A stretch of DNA of 24,924 bases, taken from Amphimedon queenslandica. Lineage: Eukaryota > Porifera > Demospongiae > Haplosclerida > Niphatidae. The stretch is from the NCBI RefSeq assembly GCF_000090795.2, contig NW_003546414.1:56049-80972 (forward strand). Direction: 5' to 3'. Below are positions 12,827-19,541 of the stretch, in pieces. Positions within the stretch are counted from its first letter, which is position 1. Each line of letters begins with the position of its first letter. Under the pieces are notes generated by a model. It was not told the origin of the DNA. It searched no databases and was given only the letters and a program-made list of their open reading frames with translations. Both the position numbers and the translations under genes were made by a program.

Positions 12827-15800
12827 GATAATAATAATAATAATACCTTGAACAAACAGGACAGATACAGCCGAATCAACCCCATGCACGTTATCAGCAT
12901 GACAAGCATAAAGTCCTTGGTCAGTGAGACTAACGTTATGAACTATCAGTGTACTGTTTGAAGTATTGTTACCAATAATACTGTATTTAATGGAGTCTGG
13001 GGATATGTCAGTTCCATTGAATCTCCAGCTGGTGAAATGAACTGGCTCAGATACGCCAAGACAATGGAATGTAGCGTTGTTGCCTTCAATCGTATTGACT
13101 CTACCAGAGTTACTAGTGATGATGGGAGCAACTGGGAAGAGAAAGAGACAGAGACAGAGTGAGATAATTTTAAAAGAGAGACGTTGGAGGATTAAAGAAA
13201 AGAAAGATCCTATCATCCTAGCAGGGTTTCCCACAAAGCCTGCTAAGTGAGCACTTTATGAGCTGAAAAGCACTGCATGGCTTTTTGGGCAACTTTAAAA
13301 AAAATTAATAATAAATACCAATTTGATCAGAATCAGCTCAAACTTTCTACGTAACATGAAAACATTTTCTTACTTTCCACATCCAAAAACAAAGACTCGG
13401 TTCCATTCCCAATAATATTACTAGCGACCACACTATACTCCCCTTCATCGAAGGGCAGCGTCAGATTATAAATACTCAGAGATTCTCTCGAGTCGGAAAA
13501 CATGTGCCTATCGTCTGAGAGAATCTCAGTACCATTGAGGAACCATTTGATGTCAATCGGAACGACGGCCGGGACGTCACGTGACACGGAGAAGACAAGG
13601 GTAATGTTTCTAGTGAGGACTCCAATTTCGGTTTGAGCCGAGACCCGATTGACCAGAGGAGATGCTAAATAAATAAACAAATAAATAAATAACATTCTAT
13701 TTCATTTTATATATAAACAAGAAACTATATCTAAGATGAAATTAAATAACTCCAAACATGTATCGATGTAACATTGTATGCCATAATTACATACGTCTAC
13801 TAGTATTCCTATTACAGCTAATAATATCCCTTCAGTCAGCCCACACTTTTCCTTGACCATAAGGCGTTGTGTACATGCACTTGAAACTAAAGACAACGCA
13901 ATTCCTAACACTAGGAGAAGGTGTGGGAATTTGACTCTCATGAATGCCATAGCAACAGGACTAAATGGCCAAGCATGCTAATTCCTTCTCTCTCTCTCTT
14001 TCCATTGTCAGTGAACCAGAACAGGAAATTAACGATAATTTTTGTAATTATGCAACTTCCCATAGCTGTCTTTCTACTACGCTTTACTCAAAGACATGAT
14101 TTCCAAGAAAAGATGTACATGTACATGCACCAACAATTTCATGCATGCAAATAGTAATAAGCAGCAAAGGAAGGGACAGGCCATACATAATGATAATGAG
14201 TAAACTTGTACAATATACTACAAGTCTGGTTTTATACTTGTTTTCATCAACTAGCTATACGGCATATAACAAGTACATGTACATGTACATGTACATGTAA
14301 TTGTGTGGAGGAGTTAATCAAGAAAGAATTCTTGTTCTTGTTTCAGTCAATATTACACTAGGAGATGCCAATAGTTACAGTGATTCAACCAAATTGCATG
14401 AATAGTAACCACACACAAGACAATGGTATTACCACACAAAAAAGATAGAGAACATTATTAGTCAAACTGACTGACTGGGGGAGGAGATTAGGTTGCTATT
14501 TCTTTATTAGTACATAACACAATGCCAACAAATTCTGCAACAACATATCAACACTCATGTCCACTGCCATAATAATAGCAAGTAGACAATACCATTCTTG
14601 CATGGCAGTAGGTAAACCCTCAGTATAAATCAGTATACTCTAGTATAACTCAGTATACTCTAGTATAACTTAGTATATTTCAGTATAACTCAGTATATTA
14701 ACTTACTTTGGACTAGTACACGGAGTGAGTGACTGGTTATGTTGAGCGGTTCCATTGGACCGGTCGCCCTATTAGCCGCTGTACATGTATAGTTACCGGT
14801 GTCACTCTCACCCACATCCGTCACTTGTAGCGTAGAGGAACTAATGACTCCGCCCTCTGGAGGCTCACTGGAACTGATAAAGGTGGTGAATTTGACAGAG
14901 TCTGAGAGGTCGGCGGAATCTGATCTAGACCATGAGATTGAGGGAGGAGGGAGGCCAAGGAAGTGACAAGAAATGTTGACGGTTTGGGACTGGTTGAATA
15001 TACTGAACTCATCTGTACTGCTGGCTAATAACGGAGGCTCTATACAGAAAGAGAGAGAGAGAGAGGGAATAAAAATAGCAATAACACTGACAATTAGTAC
15101 AGCAGCAATAACATTGCATTATAGTTATATATAATTGCCCTGCTATCTATAAACGAAGAACAATAAATATTAAGACTAAATTATACTAACAATAATACTT
15201 TTACTATAGTCGTTATATTATCAATAACAATAATATTGTTAGATGCTTTATAAATAATAGTCGCATGACTTACGATTGACGATAAGCTGAGCTGGGGTAG
15301 AGTTGCCGGAGGTAAGCGTAACAAGATCATTCTGAGCAAGACAAGTATAATCCTCAGCATCAGAGAAAGACAAATTAAGAAAAGTCAAAACACTCTCTCT
15401 TGTAAAGCCGTTCCTTATGGAGGTAATGCTAATAGAAGGAGAGGAGCTTACTGCCATGCTTCCTTTTAACCAAGTGATGTTTGGAGTAGGCGAACCAAAG
15501 GTTTGGCAAGAGAGAGAGACAGAGAAACCTCTGATACTGAGAGTGTCATTAGGACCCTGTGTTATTATAGGAGGGACTGAGGGGAGAGAGAGGGGGAGAG
15601 AGGGGGGAGAGAGAGGGGGAGAGAGGGGGGAGAGAGAGGGGGAGAGAGGGGGAGAGAGAGGAGAGAGAGAGAGAGGGGGGAGAGAGAGAGGGGGGGAGAG
15701 AAAGAGAGAGAGAGAGAGGAGAGAGAGGGAAGAGAGAGAGAGAGAGGGAGGAAGAGAGAGAGAGAGAGGGAGAGAGAGGAGAGAGAGAGAGAGAAGGTGA

Positions 15801-18800
15801 CAAGAGAGACGAAAAAGGAAGAGAAACATAATAAGTGTGTCTGCGTATGGTTATATGCAAAACAAGGAAGTGAAATCTAATTATACAAATATTATATAAC
15901 TAATTAATAGAATTAAAGGGCACAAATCTCTTATCATCGTACAAAAACATATTTACATATCTACACACATGCAGATACAAGTACAGATATACACACACAT
16001 AAACACGCCTAGTTTAATGGAGGCAGTGCTGACCTTATAAAAGCAATTGCACAACTAGTAGCTTTGATAATAGTAACAAGGCATACAATTATCAGGACAG
16101 CAATGGTGTCACAATCAATACTGTTAATAGCCCAAATTAACACAAGATTATTATTAGATATCAACACCATACTAATGATATACACGTACATACATGTACA
16201 CAATACATATTAAATGCATACATACATGTACATATACATCAATTCTCATTATGTGTGTATATGTACATGTACATAGTAATAGTACATAGTAATAGTACAT
16301 AGTAATAGTACATTATATCTATATAGTATCCTGTAAGCTCACTTTGTACTTCTACATGTGCAGTGTTGTTCACAGTTCCGTGTACATTAGTTACAAGGCA
16401 AGTATAGTCACCAGTGTCCCCCATCGTTGCTTCACTGATACTCAATACACTGAAATACTCTCTCACTTCGGAGCCATTGAAAAACCCTACACTGAGTCTA
16501 GAGATGGAGAGGTTGAGAGGGTTGGAGTTAAAAAGCCATTGGACGCTGGGCTGGGGTTCTGAGGTGATGCTACAACGAAGCTCAGTACTGTTACCTTGAA
16601 GAACAATAGAGTCCGTTAAAAATGGAGAAACCAGGACAGGAGCAGCTAAAAGAGGGAAAGAGAAGCGATAAGATAAAAGGAAAAATAGAGAGAGGGGGGA
16701 AGTTAAATATTATTCATTACTTTACCTTCTATGTGAAGGTTTATTTCGCTAGAGTCTGTCCCTGCTTCGTTAACGACCATCACTGAGTAGAGCCCTTCAT
16801 CTTGATGAGTCAGATCATTAATAGCTAAGCTGCGTCTATCCATTGAGTAGGCAAACCTGTCTGACAGGTTTGAGGATAGGGGAGTGCCTTGAAAGGACCA
16901 GAAGGTTCTCTCTGGTAGTACGTCTGGGGAAGCATCTTCTACTTGAAACCTTAGGGTAACCGAGGAACCAACTACACCGAGAACTGAAGGTCCATTAGGT
17001 AGAACCAACCGTGGTGGAACTATATGAATATTAATAATATTATTTGATATCAAGAAATGTAATGTAATTTAAATTCTTATAGTCTTTTCAAAACATTTCA
17101 AGTATTAGAAAGCATAACAAGACAGCACCTGCTTCATAATCATCCCTCCCTCTCTCTCTCTCTTTCTCTTACCTTGCACAAACACTTGAGTGGTAACATT
17201 TTCAGGAGAAGAGATCAAGTTATTAACATTGTTAACAGCAACACAAGTATAGCTTCCTTCACGAGCTGCTCTATCCGCATTAACAATAGCTAATTCAATG
17301 CTACGAATATACAGGTCAGACTCGTTTACAAAACTGGTCCTGGTTACAACGACATTGCCCCCAGACTCAAGATTACTGCCATTGAAATACCAGAACAGGG
17401 AAGGAGGTGGAATTCCAAACGAAGAGCAATTGAAGGTTGTTGAGAAAGACTGATTGACCCTCACTGTACTGTCTGATACACTAGTAGCAGGTGGATCTAT
17501 ACATGCAACAAAATAACAAATAATAATAAATAATAATAATATACATGTACATCTACATATATAGGAGAGGTAAGAAAGAAAGGGAGAGAAGGAGGGAGGG
17601 GAAAAGAGAGAGAGGAAAGTTAGGACAACAATTCACTTACATTGTACAATCACTTCAGCCTCCATTGATGTAGCTGATTCAAAGCTTTTAAGGTTGTTAG
17701 TTGCAGTACAAGTGTAGTTACCATCAGTAGACAATACAGAACCATTGAGTGTCAGTGTACTATGAGTGGTGAGGCTGCTGTGATCATAAACTGAGTTAGT
17801 GGTGTATCGAACAACTGAGTCCAACTCCGTCACATTGGTAATGTTCTTAGTCCAATAGACGTTTACTGGGGGAAAACCCCTCACGCTGCATCTAAGGTAG
17901 GCCACGCCTCCAGCGACAGGAGCAATATCGGACGGTTGTGAAGTGACCGAAGGTAAAACTGAGAGGGGGAGAAAGAAAGAAAAAAAGATGAAGGACAAAA
18001 GAGAAAGAAGACATGAAAGGATATTTGAAATGTGAAGGCAACTTGTATTATAGTAATTATGTATTACAGTACAAATTAGTAGCTGGTAAAAGAGGAAATG
18101 GTGCATAGTACTAGTATAGTCATTTACCCTGCACTCCTAGATCAACGGCAGTGGCATTAAGTGACCCAAACTGATTAGAAGCCCGACATATGTAGACGCC
18201 TGTGTTTGGAAACTCTAAGTCCTGGACAGTCAAAGACCCGAAATTAGATTCACCAAAGAGGCCAATCTGGTATTTCTCATTTGACGAGTTTATGACGAAC
18301 GTATCGTTGAAGATCCATTCGATGGAAGGGGTTGGGTCTCCAGTCGCGAAACAAGGGAACGTGACGTTCTCTCTTTCGTGTTTATTCTGAGATGATGGAA
18401 GAGTTATAAAAGCAGGACGACCTATTAGTTAGAAGAGGAAAAGGGGAAGAGAGAAAACATGTAGTTACATGATTGTGCAATAATGGTAAGCAATTATAAG
18501 GTAATAAAATTATTAGAATGGAGGAGAGAGAGAGAGAGAGGAGAAAAAAAGAAGAAATACTGTTGAGGTGTTTGTATTTTGTGACTCTTGTTACAATGAC
18601 ACAAGATTAACAAGGCTGTCAATATTAGTACAAGGTGACAAAGCAGACAAGACAAAAAGAAAACAGCAAAAAAATCACAGAAGCAGCAGCATCAACATTA
18701 TCATAATTATTATACTTTTTCGATGCTTACTTTTTATGTCCAGTGTGATAAAGGCAGAAGAAGACCCGTCTTCATTGGTAGCAGTAAGAGTATAAGTTCC

Positions 18801-19200
18801 TTCATTCTGTGACAAAGGGAGGCTGAGAGTTAGGGTCAGTCTGCTAGGAGAGAAAGAGAGAAAAGGATTAGTATTCTCGTCTATGATTTCGGTATTCAGG
18901 CCATTGTGATATGTCCAGGAGATGTTTGAAGGGAATACGGGAGGAGCAACGACAAAGGTAAGATTATGAGGCTCTGGGCTGACAGCCACTTGCTGACTGC
19001 CATCTAGAGGCGCCACTACAGGAGCTGTGATGATAGAAAACAAGAAAATATGTCAAAAAATAGCAACCAAGTGCAATAGATTGATTAGGGCAGTACAAAA
19101 ATCATGTAGCTTTATCTTGTGGTAACTTACCAACTGCTATTGTCCTTCCTGCTAGTAAGAACGCAACCCCGGCCACAAGGTACAAGCAAGCCATGGCCAT
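2447..19200 (-). CDS. Giant adhesion GPCR: signal peptide, 19 Ig, EGF, HRM, GAIN/GPS, 7TM
   Basis: Deduced model: complement(join(2447..3551,3617..3683,3729..3994,4516..4640,4861..4940,4987..5050,5107..5437,5510..5604,5662..5793,5889..6148,6203..6357,6528..6604,6667..6761,6811..7092,7159..7287,7375..7731,8159..8515,8637..8960,9165..9461,9664..10065,10791..11099,11340..11867,12237..12539,12847..13131,13374..13664,14707..15039,15274..15576,16343..16645,16726..17019,17173..17496,17641..17958,18128..18421,18731..19024,19131..19200)). This totals 9,249 nt, 3,082 aa; every junction is GT-AG and phase-compatible. Order: signal peptide, Ig1-18 (to about residue 1995), EGF (to 2038), Ig19 (to 2132), linker, HRM (about 2242-2328), GAIN (to about 2514), GPS with HL|T cleavage site (Leu2555-Thr2556), TM1-7 (about 2580-2835), cytosolic tail ending VSEL. 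Family knowledge: such receptors self-cleave at the GPS and signal through a tethered Stachel peptide. The long Ig stalk suggests a cell-surface adhesion or recognition role; the ligand is unknown. The start at 19200 has an in-frame stop 42 nt upstream. Confidence 0.85.
3995..4515. repeat. Intron with a tandem ~186-bp repeat
   Basis: About 2.1 copies run from about 4045 to 4450. The phrase GGAATCAGCTCAAACTTTCT recurs with 186-bp spacing (4057, 4243), with a diverged third start at 4429. Each full copy carries the perfect palindrome GTACTATAGTAC (4171-4182 and 4357-4368). Copies of the same family lie at 7806-8075, 13270-13365 and 23330-24100. Confidence 0.85.
4861..5050 (-). other. Exons 29-30: GPS autoproteolysis motif
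   Basis: VCRFWDTENN, then WSSDGCSL and CSCDHLTSFAILL. Has the four Cys, two Trp and the HL|T cleavage triad, so it should be competent for self-cleavage. Thr codon at 4879-4881. A 46-bp intron (4941-4986) splits the motif; the second receptor lacks that intron. Confidence 0.88.
5107..5793 (-). other. Exons 26-28: GAIN domain
   Basis: Exons 5662..5793 (0-0), 5510..5604 (0-2) and 5107..5437 (2-0) encode the helical and beta parts of a GAIN domain leading into the GPS. Exon 27 has no early Met and I recovered it from splice sites. It has exactly the same length (95 bp) and phase as the matching exon of the second receptor. Confidence 0.75.
5889..6148 (-). other. Exon 25: hormone-receptor (HRM) motif
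   Basis: IEWPEILFGRVQNVSCPC, then an RNCGG...GAAWERPNIQPC ending. This is the Trp/Cys spacing of HRM domains that sit before GAIN in many adhesion GPCRs. Phase 1-0. Confidence 0.75.
6203..6761 (-). other. Exons 22-24: linker between Ig19 and HRM
   Basis: Three small exons (6667..6761, 6528..6604, 6203..6357) with phases 1-0, 0-2 and 2-1. I recognise no domain. The acceptor of 6203..6357 was chosen at CCAACAG|A because it alone of the nearby AGs keeps phase with the previous exon. The neighbouring receptor has the same three exons with the same phases. Confidence 0.7.
6811..7092 (-). other. Exon 21: Ig19 (I-set, juxta-HRM)
   Basis: Cys in TLRCSAEGLP, Trp in IRWYRDG, F-strand NYHCVASNAVG. This is the most canonical Ig of the set. 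Phase 1-1. The end of the neighbouring receptor's last Ig (24888-24924) sits at the same place in the exon order. Confidence 0.88.
7159..7287 (-). other. Exon 20: EGF-like module
   Basis: Six-Cys EGF pattern: YCESSPCQNGGTCNN, then FYCICGR and a final DTC. Phase 1-1, 129 bp, donor A|GTTAGT. Confidence 0.85.
7375..7731 (-). other. Exon 19: Ig18, class B
   Basis: Cys in TMSCTADGIP, Trp in IIWFYND, F-strand LYACQAENIGG. Phase 1-1, 357 bp. Last Ig before the EGF module. Confidence 0.85.
7806..8075. repeat. Second intronic copy of the 176-186-bp repeat family
   Basis: One full and one partial unit, 183-bp spacing of TCTACACAAC (7878 and 8061). It has the near-palindrome GTACTGTAGTAC at 7975-7986. 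Lies in the intron between Ig17 and Ig18 exons. Confidence 0.8.
8159..8515 (-). other. Exon 18: Ig17, class A (no canonical disulfide)
   Basis: RASPPVSLDDIIWSF, then YGTFALSVSNPAGM. The only two cysteines are in an inserted loop (VTCAEMENATC), not at the Ig positions. Phase 1-1, 357 bp. Confidence 0.78.
8637..8960 (-). other. Exon 17: Ig16, class D
   Basis: Cys in TLTCIVTGNP, Trp in VTWSIG, F-strand VYTCSSENEVRNNIG. Phase 1-1, 324 bp, same length as Ig4. Confidence 0.84.
9165..9461 (-). other. Exon 16: Ig15, class C
   Basis: Cys in SLNCTVTG, Trp in ITWYHDG, F-strand RYHCVGNNTL, with an extra Cys pair before the B strand (QCTSGDSC). Phase 1-1, 297 bp. A second possible acceptor lies 12 nt inside the exon in the same phase. 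Confidence 0.8.
9664..10065 (-). other. Exon 15: Ig14, class B (long)
   Basis: Cys in PLDCFADG, Trp in VSWTFTN, F-strand VYTCTLTNEYN. 402 bp, with a longer C'-E loop than other class B domains. Phase 1-1. Confidence 0.82.
10066..10790. other. Long intron between Ig13 and Ig14 exons
   Basis: 725 bp, with a 54-nt purine run (10073-10126) at the acceptor side. The rest is AT-rich single-copy-looking sequence with no Ig-like or other recognisable exon. Confidence 0.6.
10073..10126. repeat. Purine run at the Ig14 exon acceptor
   Basis: 54 nt of A/G only on plus strand; a (CT)n-like polypyrimidine tract for the minus-strand acceptor at 10065. Confidence 0.8.
10791..11099 (-). other. Exon 14: Ig13, class A (no canonical disulfide)
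   Basis: No Cys at all. LASPDVPPEGITWSF, then TGYYELTATNPAGT. Phase 1-1, 309 bp. Confidence 0.8.
11340..11867 (-). other. Exon 13: Ig12, class D with a Cys-rich insertion
   Basis: Cys in TIECTSFG, Trp in LYWVPG, F-strand SYTCVAVNNVTN. The exon is 528 bp against about 324-333 for other class D exons. The extra length is a loop with five cysteines plus one more just after it. Phase 1-1. Confidence 0.8.
11877..11918. repeat. (GA)n run near the Ig12 exon acceptor
   Basis: 42 nt purine-only, mostly GA dinucleotides, 10 bp from the exon boundary at 11867. Confidence 0.85.
12237..12539 (-). other. Exon 12: Ig11, class C
   Basis: Cys in FRCCSGG (doubled), Trp in IQWLKNG, F-strand EYACVSRNQL. An extra Cys in ENCSVLN could pair with the doubled one. 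Phase 1-1, 303 bp. Confidence 0.83.
12647..12845. repeat. (AAT)n microsatellite with a higher-order pattern
   Basis: About 200 bp of AAT interrupted by GAATAGCAAT and AAATGATAAT blocks that recur in the same order, so the array itself has grown by duplication of a roughly 53-bp compound unit. Lies directly between the donor of the Ig10 exon and the Ig11 exon. Confidence 0.9.
12847..13131 (-). other. Exon 11: Ig10, class B
   Basis: Cys in TFHCLGVSE, Trp in TSWRFNG, F-strand LYACHADNVHG. Phase 1-1, 285 bp. Its donor abuts the (AAT)n array. Confidence 0.83.
13270..13365. repeat. Fragment of the same intronic repeat family
   Basis: TTGATCAGAATCAGCTCAAACTTTCTACGTAACATGAAAACAT-type core (about 13321-13365) just downstream (sense strand) of the Ig9 exon donor. 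A single truncated copy. Confidence 0.7.
13374..13664 (-). other. Exon 10: Ig9, class A (no canonical disulfide)
   Basis: No Ig cysteines. RDVPAVVPIDIKWFLNG, then EGEYSVVASNIIGN. Phase 1-1, 291 bp. Confidence 0.78.
13875..13950 (-). other. Candidate alternative first exon (signal peptide) inside the Ig8-Ig9 intron
   Basis: A Met codon at 13948-13950 with an in-frame TAG upstream opens MAFMRVKFPHLLLVLGIALS..., a textbook signal peptide (basic n-region, Leu-rich core, VSSA c-region). A phase-1 GT (GCAT|GTACAC) follows at 13874-13873. Splicing to the Ig9 exon would give ...VSSA-S-SPLVN in frame. The donor is weak and no transcript is visible, so this is a hypothesis. Confidence 0.35.
14621..14700. 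repeat. 8 x 10-bp tandem repeat
   Basis: Eight contiguous decamers of the type CAGTATAACT / CAGTATACTC, ending 6 bp from the Ig8 exon donor boundary at 14707. Confidence 0.85.
14707..15039 (-). other. Exon 9: Ig8, class D
   Basis: Cys in NISCHFLG, Trp in ISWSRS, F-strand NYTCTAANRATG. Phase 1-1, 333 bp. The Ig reading frame is open across the whole exon but has no early Met. Confidence 0.82.
15274..15576 (-). other. Exon 8: Ig7, class C
   Basis: Cys in SLSCQTFG, Trp in ITWLKG, F-strand DYTCLAQNDL. Phase 1-1, 303 bp. Its acceptor lies directly after a 219-bp pure pyrimidine tract (sense strand). Confidence 0.85.
15579..15797. repeat. 219-bp uninterrupted purine tract (GA/GGGGA)
   Basis: Every base from 15579 to 15797 on the plus strand is A or G. 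On the coding strand it is a giant polypyrimidine tract ending 2 bp before the Ig7 exon acceptor CAG. Confidence 0.95.
16190..16311. repeat. (TACATG)n stretch and three copies of a 13-bp repeat
   Basis: TACATGTAC-type words at 16190-16275, then ACATAGTAATAGT three times at 16271, 16284 and 16297. Lies in the 766-bp intron 15577-16342, which otherwise shows no exon. Confidence 0.75.
16343..16645 (-). other. Exon 7: Ig6, class B
   Basis: Cys in ELRCSITSE, Trp in VQWLFN, F-strand DYTCLVTNVHG. Phase 1-1, 303 bp. Confidence 0.85.
16726..17019 (-). other. Exon 6: Ig5, class A (no canonical disulfide)
   Basis: No Cys at either Ig position. Signature DASPDVLPERTFWSF, then EGLYSVMVVNEAGT. Phase 1-1, 294 bp. 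Confidence 0.8.
17173..17496 (-). other. Exon 5: Ig4, class D
   Basis: Cys in FNCSSFGIP, Trp in LFWYFNG, F-strand SYTCVAVNNVNN with a long G-strand entry. Very close to Ig12 around YTCVAVNNV. Phase 1-1, 324 bp. Confidence 0.85.
17641..17958 (-). other. Exon 4: Ig3, class C
   Basis: Cys in YLRCSVRG, Trp in VYWTKN, F-strand NYTCTATNNL. Phase 1-1, 318 bp. The N-x-L after the F-strand Cys recurs in Ig7, Ig11 and Ig15. Confidence 0.85.
18128..18421 (-). other. Exon 3: Ig2, class B (I-set)
   Basis: Canonical I-set: Cys in VTFPCFATG, core Trp in SIEWIF, F-strand VYICRASNQFG. Phase 1-1, 294 bp. Confidence 0.85.
18731..19024 (-). other. Exon 2: Ig1, class A (no canonical disulfide)
   Basis: Keeps the core Trp (NISWTYHNG) and the F-strand Tyr (EGTYTLTATNEDG), but the two Ig cysteines are absent. 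It has the APPVFP...SWTY signature of class A. Phase 1-1 exon, 294 bp. Confidence 0.75.
19131..19200 (-). other. Exon 1 of the giant aGPCR: signal peptide
   Basis: Encodes MAMACLYLVAGVAFLLAGRT..., a short polar start and a long hydrophobic core, as expected of a type I signal peptide. It ends GTTG|GTAAGT, phase 1, and joins the Ala-Pro-Val start of Ig1. A second ATG at 19194 could also serve as start. Confidence 0.8.
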
Positions 19201-19541
19201 AAGGCAGAGCTTTCTTTGTCAGATACAAGACGTGCTTTTACTATTAGTGCTTTAGCTTTTGCAAGCTTTTATCATGACTCCTGCCAAGCGTGCATCCGAC
19301 ATCCCATTAGATATTAATGGGGATTAATAAACTACACCGGATCTAGACTTGTAAAAACTTTTCATAAAAATATATTAGACTATCATATAAAAATTATTTG
19401 TGTATCAAATAGGGTGAGGAAATTTATTATTAAAACCATGTCATTATCTTTTTTTGATACTCTAAATTATAAAATACATTTACGTTAAAGATTTCGTTTG
19501 CATATAAAAATATAAAATTGCATAGAAAAATCAATAAATTT
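19201..19541 (-). promoter_or_regulatory. Intergenic: promoter/5'UTR of the giant receptor and 3'UTR of the second receptor
   Basis: 341 bp between the stop of the upstream receptor and the start of the downstream one, both on the minus strand. AATAAA (minus) at 19428-19423, 114 nt after the upstream gene's stop, is a likely polyadenylation signal. Between there and 19200 must lie the downstream promoter. It contains a CCCATTA/TAATGGG inverted repeat (19303-19321) and a near-palindromic AAAAGCTTGCAAAAGCT. No TATA box I would trust. Confidence 0.45.

Larger units (their letters stand above)
13665..14706. other. Longest intron of the giant receptor (Ig8 to Ig9)
   Basis: 1,042 bp. Besides the candidate signal-peptide exon it holds a (TACATG)n run at 14273-14298 and an 8 x 10-bp tandem repeat at 14621-14700. 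No other coding signal seen. Confidence 0.6.

Noticed and set aside
12429..12909. Long open frames coding poly-Tyr/Ile/Leu
   Set aside because: They are the translation of the (AAT)n array in an intron; no start context, no domain, and they overlap the Ig10-Ig11 intron.
13702..13874. Treating the full 82-codon frame after the candidate signal peptide as a small secreted protein
   Set aside because: After the VSSA cleavage site the sequence has no domain, and the phase-1 donor into Ig9 explains the signal peptide better; a stand-alone peptide is possible but unsupported.
15577..15860. Ser/Leu/Pro-rich N-terminal extension of the Ig7 frame
   Set aside because: It is the (CT)n tract read through the intron acceptor. 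The Ig7 exon begins cleanly at 15576 with a phase-1 acceptor.
16009..16203. Minus-strand hydrophobic frame of 64 codons in the Ig6-Ig7 intron
   Set aside because: Looks membrane-like only because the DNA is AT-rich. No phase-compatible donor/acceptor pair, no signal-peptide shape, no known family.
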